From Tyto alba (taxonomy: Eukaryota > Chordata > Aves > Strigiformes > Tytonidae), in NCBI RefSeq assembly GCF_018691265.1, contig NW_024881321.1, positions 16,650,698-16,714,697 of the forward strand: a stretch of DNA of 64,000 nucleotides, given 5' to 3'. The position numbers and the translations under genes are program-made. The notes beneath the pieces were generated by a model. The model was not told the origin of the DNA, made no database searches, and worked only from the letters and a program-made list of their open reading frames with translations. Positions 12,401-24,800 of the stretch are shown in pieces. Numbering within the stretch: position 1 is the first letter of the stretch; every line of letters starts with the position of its first letter.

Positions 12401-15400
12401 TAATGTGTTTCAGAATAAATCTCAGCTGCTTAGAACAAAGGTAGGAGTTAAATTGTGATACAAAAGTAATAGGCTTCCCATCTAAAGCATCTGTTCCCTA
12501 TTTTATGCAGTTTCAGGAAGCCTGAGGGGAGAGACTGCCAGGTGATAACAGAGACCATGTTAATGTAGCCTCTTTTCAAGTATTATGTTAAAAACAAGAA
12601 ATAAATGGAGGACGAATATAAGCTGTCAATAAAATTAATGCGTTCTATGACAACAGCAGAGGTAGTTTCAGATGAAACTGACGTATATGCATGGAGGGTA
12701 GTTGTGAGAAGAGCCAAGTTGCTTATGGCTTCTGATGTATTGTAGTCTGTCTTACTTTTGTTTCTGTTGTTCTTGCTGCTGCTTTTTATTGTTAAGTTTT
12801 TAAATGTCTGCCTGTGGATAAGTAAATTTTTTAGGAAAAGTTGTCCCCTACTTTTCATAAACTAGCCTCAAGTTTCCTAGACCATACCTGGCATACTCAT
12901 TTGGTGGGGAACTTTCTGCTTGGGTACAGGCTTTTGATTACAAGCCCTTTGACCTATCTTAAAACAAATTGCAAAAGATAATACATATCTAGCAAGACTC
13001 CCAAACTTGTAATCTTGTGACTGATGGGAAGGAGTTCTACTTCTTCCACAGTATGGGAAGCAAGGCTAGTTTCTTTGGAGGAGAGAGCAAAGATCATTTC
13101 TTCTCAATTAGTAATTATGGTCTTACAAACTTAGTAGCTTATGGTCTACTACTTAGTGTCATTCACAGTCCTTGAAGAGGAGACAGTACTGATCAGTAGT
13201 ACCAATTATAAAAAAATTCAAGTAAGTCCATTCAGCCCTCACTTCACTTCTGCATCTGACATGCTAACAGCCCCTTCTTTGCTAATGTAAAGAGCAGATT
13301 GCTGTTGTCTTATAGACCATTGACATCAAATTTTGAACTCCACTCATTCAAGATTGGGATAACTGTGCCCTTACAGGAAGATAGATGGATATTTTATCTT
13401 TAACTTCTAAAAATACCTATCTACTCTGAGGTCATGCCCCAGTCACCCTGTTGGACATGGATTATACATGTGAATATACGCACTAGGATCTGTTGCCTAG
13501 GATCAAACCTGTGCTAGAGACTCACCAGTGTCGTGCAGCTGTCTTTTCCCATTGCTAGTCTTCCAATTGCTAGATCCTGACTAAGCCCAACTTTGTATTT
13601 TGGATTAAGATTTAAGCGTGGAGGCATTAAGTGCTTCATTCAGCTCTCACAACAGAGAACCCACAGAGAATGCAAATAAAAAAGGACGGATGTTGTCGGC
13701 TGAAAGAATCCAGTCCAGCTCATTCAGAGCATGTGTGCTCTGAAGGGAGGTTCTTGCTGACAGCATGTCTCAAAGATTTGTGCAGAGAAAACTATCTTTC
13801 ATGTCCTTTTCAGAATGGGAGAGATGGGAGGCTAAGGTACTAACTGTAACTTGAAATTTTCAGTAGTAAGTTTGGATCTTGTTTATTTGTGGAATTTTTG
13901 TGAAAATGGTTTTAAAATTAACTTTTCCTTATTAACCTAGGAGGGTTCCGTTTTAAACCATAAGGACAATCAGTTGCTGAAAGCAAAATCTCCAGAGAAG
14001 CAATCCTGTTTCCAAAAAGCAAAAAAACATAGTACAGTATTTGGTCAAAATACAACTTGTAACATTTCTGCCTGGAAACATAAAAGTGAAAATCAAGTTC
14101 AGGGATTTCACAAAAATGGTATGTAGTTTTCTGATAGAGAACTTAAATTGTGTTGTCTAATAAATTTTTATATATATGACCTCAATTACATAGATTATAC
14201 ATACATTGCTTTTTTTTTAATGCAAATTTAGTAAATTGTCTGGTATATATTAAGAGAGTCTTTTAATTATGTGGGATTTTTCAGGTCTTACCAAGAAATT
14301 TACTTGGTACTTATTGGTACCATTAAGTGATTGCTTTGAAAATTAAGGCAGCTAGACTTGGTGCAAAGAAACCATACTGTTTTTTCAGAATTGTGTTCCT
14401 TCTGTGATTAGGGTAGATTCCATGAGGAGCCTTGTTTTGAAAGTTTGGACATAACTTCAGCTTCAAGAGAAGTAATTCAGATAAATAGAGCAAATCTACA
14501 GTAATTTGTGTAGGAGCAAACGTAACTGCAAAAACACATACCTTTTAAGACACAAATTGTAAAGGCACAAGGGAAACTCTTGGAGGGGACAGAAAAAGGA
14601 AAGGAGTATTAGTTTTGATTTGGATGGTTTTTCCTCTGATCAGATTTATTGTGTGGCTTCAGGCATACTGGCACCAAGAGAGTCACTGGACAGAAGTGAA
14701 CTGCAAGGGGTGTGACAAGAGCCAGGCTGGGGTAAGGGGAGAAGGGTGGGTGTCAGTACCAGACTAAAGTAACAGGGATGAAACTCGGCTATGACTTTCA
14801 CAAGGAAAGAATAAAACTTCTGTGTTATAGTAGAGTGCAAACTGTTAAAAATTGGTGCTTTGATTTTTAATATCAAGCTAGTCCTTTCAATTGTTTTCCT
14901 TGTGAACAGCTGTATGAAAACACCATTCTAGTTATGCAAATCAGATACTTTTCCACAATAAAAAAGCTTAATTCTCTTATTACTAAGTTTTATGTCAAAA
15001 GAAACCTTTCAGCAATCCTTTGTACAGTTTTTCCTTGGTTTGACAGGAAACGGCATATCTGTCAGTTAGCTTTGCCATGTACTTAGGTAAAATGTACTAT
15101 TGGGTACTTTAAAATTAAGTTAGTGTTGTTTATGAAAGCAATTGCATTAGTACTAATCTTGAAGTTGATCATCTGACTCCACCAGTGTCTCCTAAGATGA
15201 CTTGTGTCCACACTGATGCTCTGGTACCCTTTCAAATGAACCAAGAAGGTGCAATAAGGTTAACTGGTCTCAGTACATCATTAAGATAATGGTGCAGCCT
15301 TCCTTCCATTACAGTAAACCAGTACACTTTTACTTCCCTCTTAAGTCCCAATACTATTATGTTGCTTACAGAAATTACCAAAATATTTAGATAAACTTTT

Positions 15401-15896
15401 AGAAATATAATTAACTATTGCATGTCACTTTTTGCAAAACGTATTAATATAAGCAAACTCTTGATTCTTTCAAGAAAACCACAGATGAACTAAAGTATTA
15501 GAGTGGGGGAGGGTATGGAAGCCCACAACTCCCTTTGCCTGATCAAATCAGATCTGGTTAAATTTGACTGGATTTCTTCAAAAGAACCTTCTCAAATTCA
15601 TAAATGTGAAATATAGGAAAAAAATCCATATGGTAATTTTCTAGCCCTAGTGACTAAGAAGGGAAGAAGAGAGAACAACTGAGATTTCAGGGCTCTGTGT
15701 TTGTAGAGCTCTGACGTAAACTGTGTTGGATTCATCAAAGTCCATTCTAGTATGTGCCCCCCCGAATGAGTCTCTCTCTCTTTCCATAGCGAGGATATCC
15801 AGTCCCAGGACAGTGGATGGAGGTTCTGCTTCCTATTCTATTCCACAGCAAAGCTCACACCAAAGTGACAGACTGTGGCTGATGAGTAGCTATTGA
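3378..15896 (+). CDS. BORA: BORA, aurora kinase A activator (5' part missing from window)
   Basis: Bora binds Aurora A and, once phosphorylated by Cdk1, promotes Plk1 activation at mitotic entry; it is then destroyed through SCF-betaTrCP. Exons seen are 3378-3423, 4953-5034, 6281-6346, 7090-7146, 8461-8678, 9985-10138, 11305-11906, 12309-12440, 13941-14118 and, by inference, 15790-15896. All junctions keep frame. The protein matches human BORA from the RIDKEVEDKRQKAIEE-like segment onward, including ACQTxLSLPVDFNLE, the ADQS...LSSSSLRRKLFL block, RSPYIDGCSPIKN, MCMSPLAESS, and DSGYNTQ. The N-terminal Aurora A-binding and Cdk1-docking half is upstream of the window. The C-terminus is longer than in human (559 residues in total there). 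The last exon rests on splice-site and frame fit only; without it the frame ends at a TAG at 14124-14126. Confidence 0.92.
4953..5034 (+). CDS. BORA: BORA exon (FFTRRLIVPSPW segment)
   Basis: Acceptor ctctag, donor gtaagt. It encodes FFTRRLIVPSPWIEHEGKQ and continues to FNSTK, matching human FFTKDVIVPSPWTDHEGKQ. It ends one base into a codon. Confidence 0.93.
6281..6346 (+). CDS. BORA: BORA exon (INNISPIGRQLTLQ segment)
   Basis: Acceptor tttttcag. The frame requires the donor at 6347 (gtgggt), giving Asn then a split Ala codon. A second GT at 6351 (gtaaaa) would shift the frame. Confidence 0.88.
7090..7146 (+). CDS. BORA: BORA exon (ACQTVLSLPVDFNLEKIL)
   Basis: Acceptor atttcag, donor gtatgt. 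It matches the human AACQTLLSLPVDFNLENIL segment almost residue for residue and ends one base into a Gly codon. Confidence 0.93.
8461..8678 (+). CDS. BORA: BORA exon (EYFRTDEFADQS ... SIDISPVRCRSPLE)
   Basis: Acceptor catttctag, donor gtaagt. It contains the conserved LSSSSLRRKLFLEENGS block and the SIDISPVRCRSPLE block with two Ser-Pro sites. Phase 0 at the 3' end. Confidence 0.93.
9985..10138 (+). CDS. BORA: BORA exon (GQFSSSPIQ ... IRKTPLS)
   Basis: Acceptor actgaag (AAG type), donor gtatgg. It encodes the human-like GQFSSSPIQ start, YSLGSITSPT and FSPIAFHIRKTPLS. It is rich in Ser-Pro and Thr-Pro sites, as expected of a Cdk target. Confidence 0.92.
10982..11162 (+). repeat. G/T-rich low-complexity tract with a 14-G run
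   Basis: Nearly every base on the plus strand is G or T. It has a run of 14 G at 11007-11020, several further GGG/GGGG groups and long T runs up to 11162. It lies inside a BORA intron, about 140 bases before the largest exon. The paired long open frames here on both strands are artefacts of the biased composition. Confidence 0.9.
11305..11906 (+). CDS. BORA: BORA large exon with KEN motif
   Basis: Acceptor ttttttacag, donor gtaaaa. It encodes QRKFTFHSPDIPSS, RSPYIDGCSPIKNCSPMRL (matching the human Cdk/Plk1-docking region around Ser252), EDEEDKEN (KEN at 11520-11528), THLVVATVS, NNTVDMADAA and SIENSRMCMSPLAESS. At 602 nt it is the largest coding exon of the gene in the window. The open frame runs into intron on both sides, so the splice sites set its ends. 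Confidence 0.95.
12309..12440 (+). CDS. BORA: BORA exon with betaTrCP phosphodegron
   Basis: Acceptor gatttcag, donor gtagga. It begins VDSGYNTQTCGSSIMDT, so the DSGxxT degron (12312-12329), through which Plk1-phosphorylated Bora is recognised by SCF-betaTrCP, is intact. Phase 0 at both ends. Confidence 0.94.
13941..14118 (+). CDS. BORA: BORA 3' exon (lineage-variable C-terminus)
   Basis: Acceptor ttaacctag. It encodes EGSVLNHKDNQLLKAKSPEK and continues for 178 nt in a Lys/Asn/Ser-rich, poorly conserved sequence. It ends at a good donor (AATG|gtatgt). If that donor is not used, the frame closes two codons later at TAG 14124-14126, and an AATAAA at 14159-14164 could serve that short form. Compared with human, where the protein ends soon after the equivalent junction, this is an extension. 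Confidence 0.8.
15790..15896 (+). CDS. BORA: Probable last coding exon of BORA
   Basis: A strong pyrimidine tract, tctctctctctttccatag, ends at 15789. Joining the G left over from 14118 gives Ala, then 34 open codons starting RISSPRTVDGG and ending LWLMSSY, then TGA at 15894-15896. Only this frame fits the phase, and the composition (Ser, Pro, Gln) resembles the rest of Bora. There is no match in my memory of human BORA, so the call rests on splice-site quality, frame and a poly(A) signal 245 bases on. Confidence 0.5.
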
Positions 15897-16140
15897 CACA
15901 CTAAGCCTGAAACAGTTGGTCAGACCTGAATTTGAAGGCAACTGACAAAAATTAAAAAAAAAACATCTCAGAAGGGGAGGTATGAACAGAATTGCATAGC
16001 ATTAAAAAGCAATGTGCTAGACCTGAGACTTGTGTGCAAGTCTTGTATGAATAGAACAGTTCTTGCAATACTTGCGTTAATAGTTCACCAGTGACGGCCT
16101 TCTGAAAAATATACTTAAAAAGGGAAACTTGTATACCATC

Positions 16141-16146
16141 AATAAA
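16141..16146 (+). terminator. Candidate BORA poly(A) signal
   Basis: Canonical AATAAA 245 bases after the inferred BORA stop at 15896, with a T-rich stretch (tttgattttagttctc) shortly downstream. Other AATAAA copies at 14159 and 14957 would suit a transcript that ends in the preceding exon. Confidence 0.4.
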
Positions 16147-18500
16147 GCATCATTTGATTTTAGTTCTCACATTGCAGAACTAGTAATTAAAAAAATTACT
16201 TTAGATTTCTAACCAGCAAAAATGACAACATGAATTATTGTTACTTCCATAGCAATTTAATCAGTATTTCTTTAATGTATACTGGATTGAGAGGAATTGA
16301 ACCTAATATCCTGAATTATCTATTTCATGCTCTTGAAACAGTGCCCTATTAAAAGCTGGAAATACACTGAATTGGTAAGTTCTAGGAGATGAATTTTATT
16401 AAAGTAGGGAATGACCTTAGACTTCTGGAAAATTAATTTATTGAAGAGGGCCTTCAAAATGTTCTTAGCTCTAGCTTGTAAGGTTTGTAGCTCAAAAGCA
16501 AGACAGAACTTGTCTGAGATTTAAAAGTTACTTATGACCTTGCGTAGTTTCTGTTTCTCATGATAACTCCCTTTAACCATAATCAATTGAAAGGGTCAAT
16601 TTCAGATTTCTGGTCTGTACAAAGGATTTATTTTTGCAAGTGTGATTACTAAAAACAGTAGGAATGTTAATGTAAAGGGGAAGAGGAGAAGCAGGAACAG
16701 ATCCAAATTAGGATCTGTTTGGTATGATATGTATAATTAAGATTTGGTTTAATTTTTTAAAATAAAATTTTTTAATACTTTTTAATATGTTCAGTGATTG
16801 GAGGGCTTCATAGTATTCATAAATAATGAAAAAAAATCACTAAGCTATCTAATTGTACCCTGTGTAAGTATTTTCTTAAATGTAAGAGAAAAGGAAGAAC
16901 AGAAATAAGGGAATATGAGAATTAAGGGTCACCCTAATTAAATTGCCTGTATTCTCTGTCCTGTTTTGTAGTCTTCAATTAGGTGGGAATTATTTATAAC
17001 AACATGCATATTTTTAGTATGTTTGTATAATTGTTTTGTAGAAGAAACCTACTGTGCAAATTATTGTGGAAATCATTTGACTGTTCTGTTTCTCGAGTTG
17101 TACTTAATGCATTGGTTGGCACATATTGCACAAAACTGTCATTGTTTACATTAAATTAATTCTAGTGGTTTTAATGAGTCTTTTAACATATGTAAGTGTA
17201 GTGAAACAGAATAAAAAGACATCTCTTTAATACCTAAGATGCTTGAATTTTTTTTGCTACAGTTTGCAGCATCTTTCATTGGTGTATATGTATGGGCAAG
17301 CTTTTTCCCATACATAGTTAAAAAATTGGTTTAGTTATTGCAATATACAGTGCTGAATTAGAAGTGCTGTAGCAGTTATAGACGTGCACAGCACTGGATC
17401 TTGAAACTGAATTTTACTGTTAAAGCCTCCCAAGTCATGTAGAACAGTGATGACGGGATTCAAACATCGCATTCATAGGATGTAGGTTTTCTCTATTGCA
17501 CTTAAACATGTTAATTATCTCCTCTTGTTGCCTTTTATTGATAAAGTAAGTATTTATTTGATCAAGCCATTTACAAGGACAGCATATAGGAAGCTGAGTG
17601 AATAGGGCCAAGTGACAACCAGATCTTGATCAACTGTGACCCACTGATTAACCAAGAAAAGCGCTGACAAGTGGCTCGTATAGAAGTTCATGAGCTGTAA
17701 CTTGAAAGCTGTCTAAGGAATAGCTTAGCATATGGGGTTGCAGTTTCTTGCCTTGAGAGCTGGGAATTGGCACTAGCAGAATCTGTCTATGAGAACTACT
17801 GCATTCCCAGGTGCTGTGGAGGAGAGCTTTACTGAGATGAACTTGCAGAATGCAATAGCAACCACCTCGGAGGTGCTGTGGTGGGAGTTCAGCACTGAGC
17901 CAAGGAGCACACTTAAAATTACTTCAGGTCTCAAAGCACATAAAACACATTTTATGACTACAGAGCCAGGTGATGGAGCTTGACTATAACAATGCAGTTC
18001 AAGGCATGAAACACTTAAGGGTTCTTTTTGAGAATTCTAAATAACTAGTAATTCTAACTCACCAGCATCTTAACAGTGCAAGCTAGAATGATTCACCCCA
18101 AGACTTGTCATTACACAAAAATCCACAAGTAACACAAACATAACATGGTTTCCATCTTTTTTTTAAGGCAGTTCATCAGAGGCTAATTAATGATTTCAAA
18201 TTGCCTTAAGGTCCAGGACAAAGAATAATGCATTTTTATGATATGGTTTCTCTTTCTGCCTGCATATCTTGTGTAAATATAGACAGCTGATCTGGTGTGA
18301 GAGAGAACTTTCCCAGAAGGAAGTGTAAATCAGGCTGTGGCATTTATCTTTCAAGAGTAAATTCTGTTATGACTTAAGACCTGTAACTAGCACAATTACT
18401 TCTTTCAGTTCTGACACGCTAAAGAGAATGGACTTAAGAGACTGACTTTTGTCAGGCTCTTGTGTGGCCTTAAGGTTGTTAAAAAAAAACCAAACCGACC
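16147..18500. other. Convergent intergenic region between BORA and DIS3
   Basis: AT-rich DNA between the 3' ends of the two genes. I see no conserved exon, RNA gene or recognisable mobile element. The short open frame at 17789-17983 has no splice context or recognisable product. Confidence 0.6.
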
Positions 18501-18529
18501 TACAACTCTTCCTTCACTTTGCAGAAGCA

Positions 18530-18535
18530 TTTATT
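18530..18535 (-). terminator. DIS3: DIS3 poly(A) signal
   Basis: AATAAA on the minus strand about 225 bases after the DIS3 stop codon. Downstream on the same strand, 18478-18502 reads GT-rich (GTCGGTTTGGTTTTTTTTT), the expected downstream element, so cleavage probably falls near 18510. Confidence 0.6.
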
Positions 18536-18758
18536 TTCACTCACAAGAGTAAACTGTAGACATACCTGGTTTTAAAACTATGGTTATGCACACACATATT
18601 CTTAAAAAGTTTGTTTTTTTTTTAAAAAAAAGGCAGCTTTACAAATGATTAAAATGTGTATTTAAAAGTAAACAAAATCTGTTTCTGGCATTTTGCCCAT
18701 AGGGAAATATATGTCAACACAAATAATTAAGTGACTTCCTATTAACCTTTATATCCAG

Positions 18759-18848
18759 CTATTTCTGTAGCTTCTTTTTCTTTTTCTGCGGTTCATTCTT
18801 GCTGCTTATCTCTGTAGACAGGCTTGCAGGCACATCATCTTCTAGTAT
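18759..18848 (-). CDS. DIS3: DIS3 coding exon 21 (C-terminus and stop)
   Basis: Residues 935-963. Acceptor ctgtag. It ends in [12 protein letters not shown] and TAG, the counterpart of the human basic tail GPKKKKMKLGK. Only this acceptor keeps phase 0 with exon 20. Confidence 0.9.
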   Translation of the reverse strand: MLEDDVPASLSTEISSKNEPQKKKKKLQK

Positions 18849-21800
18849 CTACAGTAAGAAAGGAATTAGAAGTCAGAACACTTAACTCATCTGAAGCTTA
18901 TGCTATCCTGATAGCACTTGAGTTCACTTCTACAGACCTTTTACAAACACTATCAACATCAGAAATTTCTGTTAATAGTAGTCATCTGGAAGAGGGTCTG
19001 CCATCATATAACTATCACAGCTAGAATGCTCAACTGAAATAAAATCTGGAAAAAGCTAAGGGAAATACAAGCAGCAGCACCTCTTCTGACTAAATTGCCA
19101 GCAGTTCTTTTGCAGCAGATTCTGTGCTGCCTTCTCAGCTGTTTGCCATGCCTCAGCAAATGCTCAGAAGGCAGCAGGTATGAATGAGGGATGAAAAGGG
19201 GTCTTAACCTAACACTTTTCATTTTGCTTTTGAAACTATCACCACTGCAGTGTTTTATGAACTGCTGTTCCAGACAAGCAGAGGCCGTGTCAGGCTCAGG
19301 ACAATGCACAGCAAAAATCTTTGGTAGAAACTGGAAAAACTTTTTAGATAAGTGGAAAACAAACAAGGAACAAGAAGAATAGTGAAAAGCCTGTATGCTT
19401 ACAGAGAATGACTTGTCCTGAAGGAAAGATCATTAAGCAGCATGCTGTGCTTGCTTTGAGAATAGGAAAGTGAATGGTATTCAAGCAGAGAAGAGTGAAA
19501 GAGGCTATGATAAAATACAGTTCATTTAAGTAGGGTTCATAAAACAACTGGACCAAGACCAGACCCCTGAATACTCCTCTACACTTGAGTCTATGGGCAA
19601 ACCATAATGTCTGATTAGAGAAGGTAATGGGCACTTCAGCAGCTTGATGCCAGGTTATAAATTATGTGAATGTGACAACAGCATATACAAGTAGAAGAGT
19701 CATTTAATTGTATTAGGCTAACACAGGCACCAATGGTGGAAATAAACTTGCCACTGTAAGCTGAAGGCTAGGGGTTTGGCCAGCTAGTTAGGATGGCAGT
19801 GATTACGACAAGCTCAGGAGCATCGGAGAGGCTGTGAGAACAGGTATCACTGTAACAATAAATAACCTTCAATGAGTAAATGTCACAAGAAGGCTCAAGA
19901 CAGTCTAGGCTTCCAGGTACCAAAAAGGCCTGTTTCTTGAAGCAACTAGTCAGAGAACCCATAAAATGGGAGAAGCAACTCTTGCCTGAGGACCTGCTGA
20001 AGAGGTTACCCACAGAACCATCCCTTTAATACTGATTTTGGTGTACTTAAAATGCAGCACCATGGTAGGAGGAAAAAAAACCCAAACCTTAAAGTGTATT
20101 ACATCAGCAATAAAAAGGAATTTAATGAAGACTTTATTAAAGGGGGTTGCAAAAAGGCAAAATGCTTTCAGGGGTGAGAGGGATGTTTAAAAAAAAAAGA
20201 CCTGGAGTAAGAATACGCCAATTATCCACAGAATTTCAAGAGAACAGTTAAAAAAAAGTCAATAGAGTGATTAGTATTACAAGTCAACAGATATCCTTTA
20301 AGAGAAAATCTTGTCCAAATGAAGAAATAAGTGCAAAATTAAGTTAAAATAAACAGGCAAGCATAAAAGACTGAGGAACAGTAATAAAAATTCTCAAAGT
20401 TGAGAGGAAAGGAATTCTTCCTTTCTCCTCCATCAATGGATAGCTTGACAATAATAAAAGCCTAAAGCAGATATGAACAACACATAAGTCAAAGTGTATT
20501 TTGAAGCACTGCACTCAAGAAAATTAAGACCAACATCAAGAAAAATGCTACAAATGACCATCATAAAAAAAGAAGATTTAGAACGAACTGGTAAGAAGAA
20601 TATTAACAGTGCCAGGACTAGACAGTGTCCAAAGAGTTCTAAAAGCATGTATAAAACTATCAGCTAGCAATTGTTGGCAAGTACAAATCTACTTGCTTAA
20701 AATTGGTCTTAATACTAGGAGGAAATAAAGATGATGAGAAGTGTTCCCACAGAGCACAACACAAAAAATCCTGTATGTATGTGATCCTGTATGGACCTAT
20801 GGCATGCTCACATTCATGCCGGTGCTTCTGTTCCTCCCAGCTCAAAGAAATCATGTATCAGAACTACCAAAACATAAAGGTGGTAAGAGAGATCAAATAT
20901 ATAAAATAGTTTCCAGAAAAACAAGAGCTAACATAGTGGATAACAGAAGTATATAGAATTGAGTGGCATAGGAATTGTAAACAAGAATAAAACTTTTTCA
21001 GAGTGTAGAAAATGCAGTGTGTCATCAGGTAACAGTATTAGGCATCATTCTTGAGACAAATGAAAGGATAAGTACTTTTCCATACACAGTGAACTGTGGA
21101 ACCCGCTGCTACAAGCTACCGTGGGAGTCAGAAGTGTAAGCTGGGAAGAGAGTGATAAAACAAATTCACAGAACAAGACTATCTACTGAACACGAAGATG
21201 TGTATCTCTGGGTGAGACAGTATTTAAGCTGTAAATTGCTGGAAGCTTTGAATGGACACGAAGGGAATGAGCACTGTACGTGCATCTTACTCCTAGTTCC
21301 TTACTAGGAAGGAGGACTAGTAACGGATGTTAAGGATGACAAAGTATTTTGGATTAACCAGTACAGCCATTCCTGTATCAAGGAATAAGCTAAAATAACA
21401 GTACTGGCTTCATTGCAGAGCAAGGACCTTCACAGAAATTAGTACAAGGGGAGGAGAAAAAACCAATAAATTAGTACAAGTAGAAGGGATGGGGAGGGGA
21501 AAAAAAAAGAATGAGCTTGCATTAACCTTACTTTGTGACTATATTCAATGACCAAGGTGTGTCCCTCTGGGACCGGTGTCACTGCAACAGGAGTTTCCCT
21601 CACGCCCACAACAGCAGCTCTGACAAACCCCAGCCAGTGAGCGCAAGCAGTGGGCAGCTCAGCACATGAACACACAGCCGGATGCAAGATTTCTTTCTAT
21701 GACAAATTTCATTATCTATTTCCTCTCTTTAAAATCATGAGGATTGCCTTCAACTCAAGCTAATACAACAGCTCAAAGATCTGAATATTTACATGTGTTT

Positions 21801-24800
21801 GGAAACATGATTTCTTGCAAGAAAGAAGTAACAACATTTGACTGTATAAACAAGGACCTCTTGCTTATTTTGGGTTTTATTTTTCTGCCATGATTATGGA
21901 TACTAAATTACTGCAATCATCTGTTTACCAAAAAAGTCACATGTAACTTGATGAAGTACACCATCTTGTAATAACATGCAGAATACTCAGCAGGCCTGAG
22001 GTGTGAGACCAGGTGAAAACCCCAGTGTCACAGATGTACTGAGCAGCTAGAACTGGAAAGTCTTAAGACCAGAGACAAAGTTATTAGGACATTACAGTTC
22101 TTACACAAGATTATCCAGAGAGAATTTTTATATTGTGAAAGTTGTAAGAAAGGACTGCCATTTGCAGCCAGCAATTATACAGTTTCCTTCTGAGCCACGC
22201 ATCACAGTTACACTGTAATTTTTTGGAGCAAAAAGATGATCCTACTGAGTTTTGGCAGATTTTCAAAAGGGAGATTTGATTACAGAACCATGAAATTCAA
22301 AAGATATTACTTCAGCAAATCATCATCTCTCCCATCAGTGGAAATATCCCTGATGGGCCCAGAAGGAAAATTTAATTTAGAACCCTTTGTTCTTTTCAAC
22401 AGCCAGCGAAGGCAGACCTGTGTTTTATTGAGGGCAGATAGGAAGCAATCACTACAATCTGCTGCTAAATGATTTTTTTCTTCTGTCTTAAATTTCAATT
22501 TTATCCTATGCTGATTTTTTAAGATTAGTGAAAGATAGTATGATCCTATGAATCACAAACCTTGTGCCTTACCTTTGGTTCTACCAATACCATCCGAATT
22601 TTCTGATGTTGGATGTTGGAAGCATCTAACATAATGTTCACTTTAACTTTATCAAATACACGTAATGTTGTGTCTTCCACAGTAAGTGACGGTACCTGAA
22701 AGTTCAAATTTTGTGTAAATACTCACTGCTTACAATGCCTAATGTTTTTATACAAATAAGTATTTTTGTAGGAAATTACTGATACCTGTCAGTAAAAAGG
22801 GAACACAGATTACTGTCCTGAATGTTCAGAGTGTCATAGTATGTGGTATATACATTTTTGCTGTATTTACTCAGATAATTAGATATTAGTAGTATCTATT
22901 ACAGAAACCGATTCCTGTCAGAACCTATTTATTCAGGCTTGTAAAGACTACAGTGGCCCTACTACTACAGATTAATAAGCCTGTACTTAGAAAAGCTTCT
23001 CTTACCCTTCTAAATCCAACTAGAATAGATTTTAGTAATTCTGCTAATTTACCAAATCAAAAAATAAAGGTATTTAAGAACAAACCTTATAAAACATACC
23101 TCATTGTTGTAATCCAGTCTTGGTGTTGGTTTACCTTTTTCTTCAAAAAAGACTGTTCCTTCTAACCCATACTTGGGAATCAGAACCACAACTGCATTTT
23201 TTCTTACAAATAATATATACGCATCTTCATTCACTACTCCTTTGTTTTTGAAGAACAGCTGTAACAAAAGTAAAATACATGAATAAGAAAAAAAAGCACG
23301 AGAATGTTCTCTTTTGGATAACAAATATACTGGTTTAAAAAAATGAAAACATTCAAATACAAATCTATACTTAGTGATAATTATACACCATATACTGAAA
23401 GCAGATTTAGAAAAGTCATATGAACGGTTCATAACATTACCGTAGTATTAAGCATTCATCATGTTTATAAAAACACAAAGTAAAAAGGATCCTCAAGATA
23501 ACATTATTCTAAATTTTTCAGAACTAGCTGCATAATGTTGAAGCTCTTCCTCAAAGAAGCAGCCCTCATTATTAATCATTCCTGCAGACTTGCTTGCTTT
23601 TGCTCTACAAAGCACAACTCAATGTTCCCTCCCTTTGACTAAAATCAACATGAATTGTCCATAGTTAATCCTCACATTTCAGAACCACTTACCTGTGTAT
23701 GGAATGCAACAGATGCTCTTTGTGCATATTGAGCCATTTTATGTCGGTAATTGAGATTTTTACACATATCCGCTAGTTTATGTTTATCTGTAAGTTCTGG
23801 GTAAGTACTGTCTGCTCCTATGGCCACTGCCAAAAGTCGATGTACAATAATGTCAGCATACCTGAAAAGATGAGATTAAATGACATATCAAAACATAACT
23901 ACTTTTTTTTTTTTTTTTTAAAGTTCCTGAATATAATTTTGTTTTTATGAATCTTATAGATCAGTAAGTTTTGGTAATAATGATGGTCTACTGATAACTC
24001 CTTGTATTAATTCAAGATCAGTCTATTTGCTGACCAAAGATTCATTCTGGCTCTGAACAGTGTATTATACTATTTTCTAAGATAAATTCTTTACTAAATT
24101 CTACCAATAGAGCCTATATTGTTGAATGTTTACAAAGAAGAAACAAAGTTTTATTTTTGTACTAAAGAATGATATTTCACCACGGCAGCTTAAGCTACGC
24201 GCTCTTCCCTTTCCAATGAACTAGACAAATCTAGTGTAGAATGGTATTTCAATGCCATTGATCTGCAAAGCATAATCACACTTGAACTATCGGCACATAA
24301 CTTGTATGAAAACTTCAGACAGGAACTTTCTAATATATCTGTTGGCAACTGAAATTTGCTGTTAGGGCTCCTAGAAGCTCCACAAATTATCTACATAAAT
24401 GCACAGAAATTTTAAGACACTTGTAAGATATTTCACTTTAAATGTTTCTAAGGAACAATATATGACAACAATTATTTTCCTCAAATCTTAGATACTTCTT
24501 GGTTAAAAGAAAAAAAAAAACAACCCTCATTTTCCAAGGTGTATGATTTCATTACAATGCAACAGCTACAGTAGCAAGTTTCAAATTTCGCAATGTTTTT
24601 ATATGTATAATTACAGTCTCCTCAAAATTTAAACACAGCTTCTACCTGAAAAATGACTGGCCAAAGTACCTCAGTCTCTGGTTGACTTATATAATGCTAA
24701 CTGATCCCCGAGTGCATTTCTATGCCAGAGATATGCATTAGGGATGTACTTCTCTTATTTTTATGAGTCATTTTAAAACATTTTATTAGACCTTAGGAGT

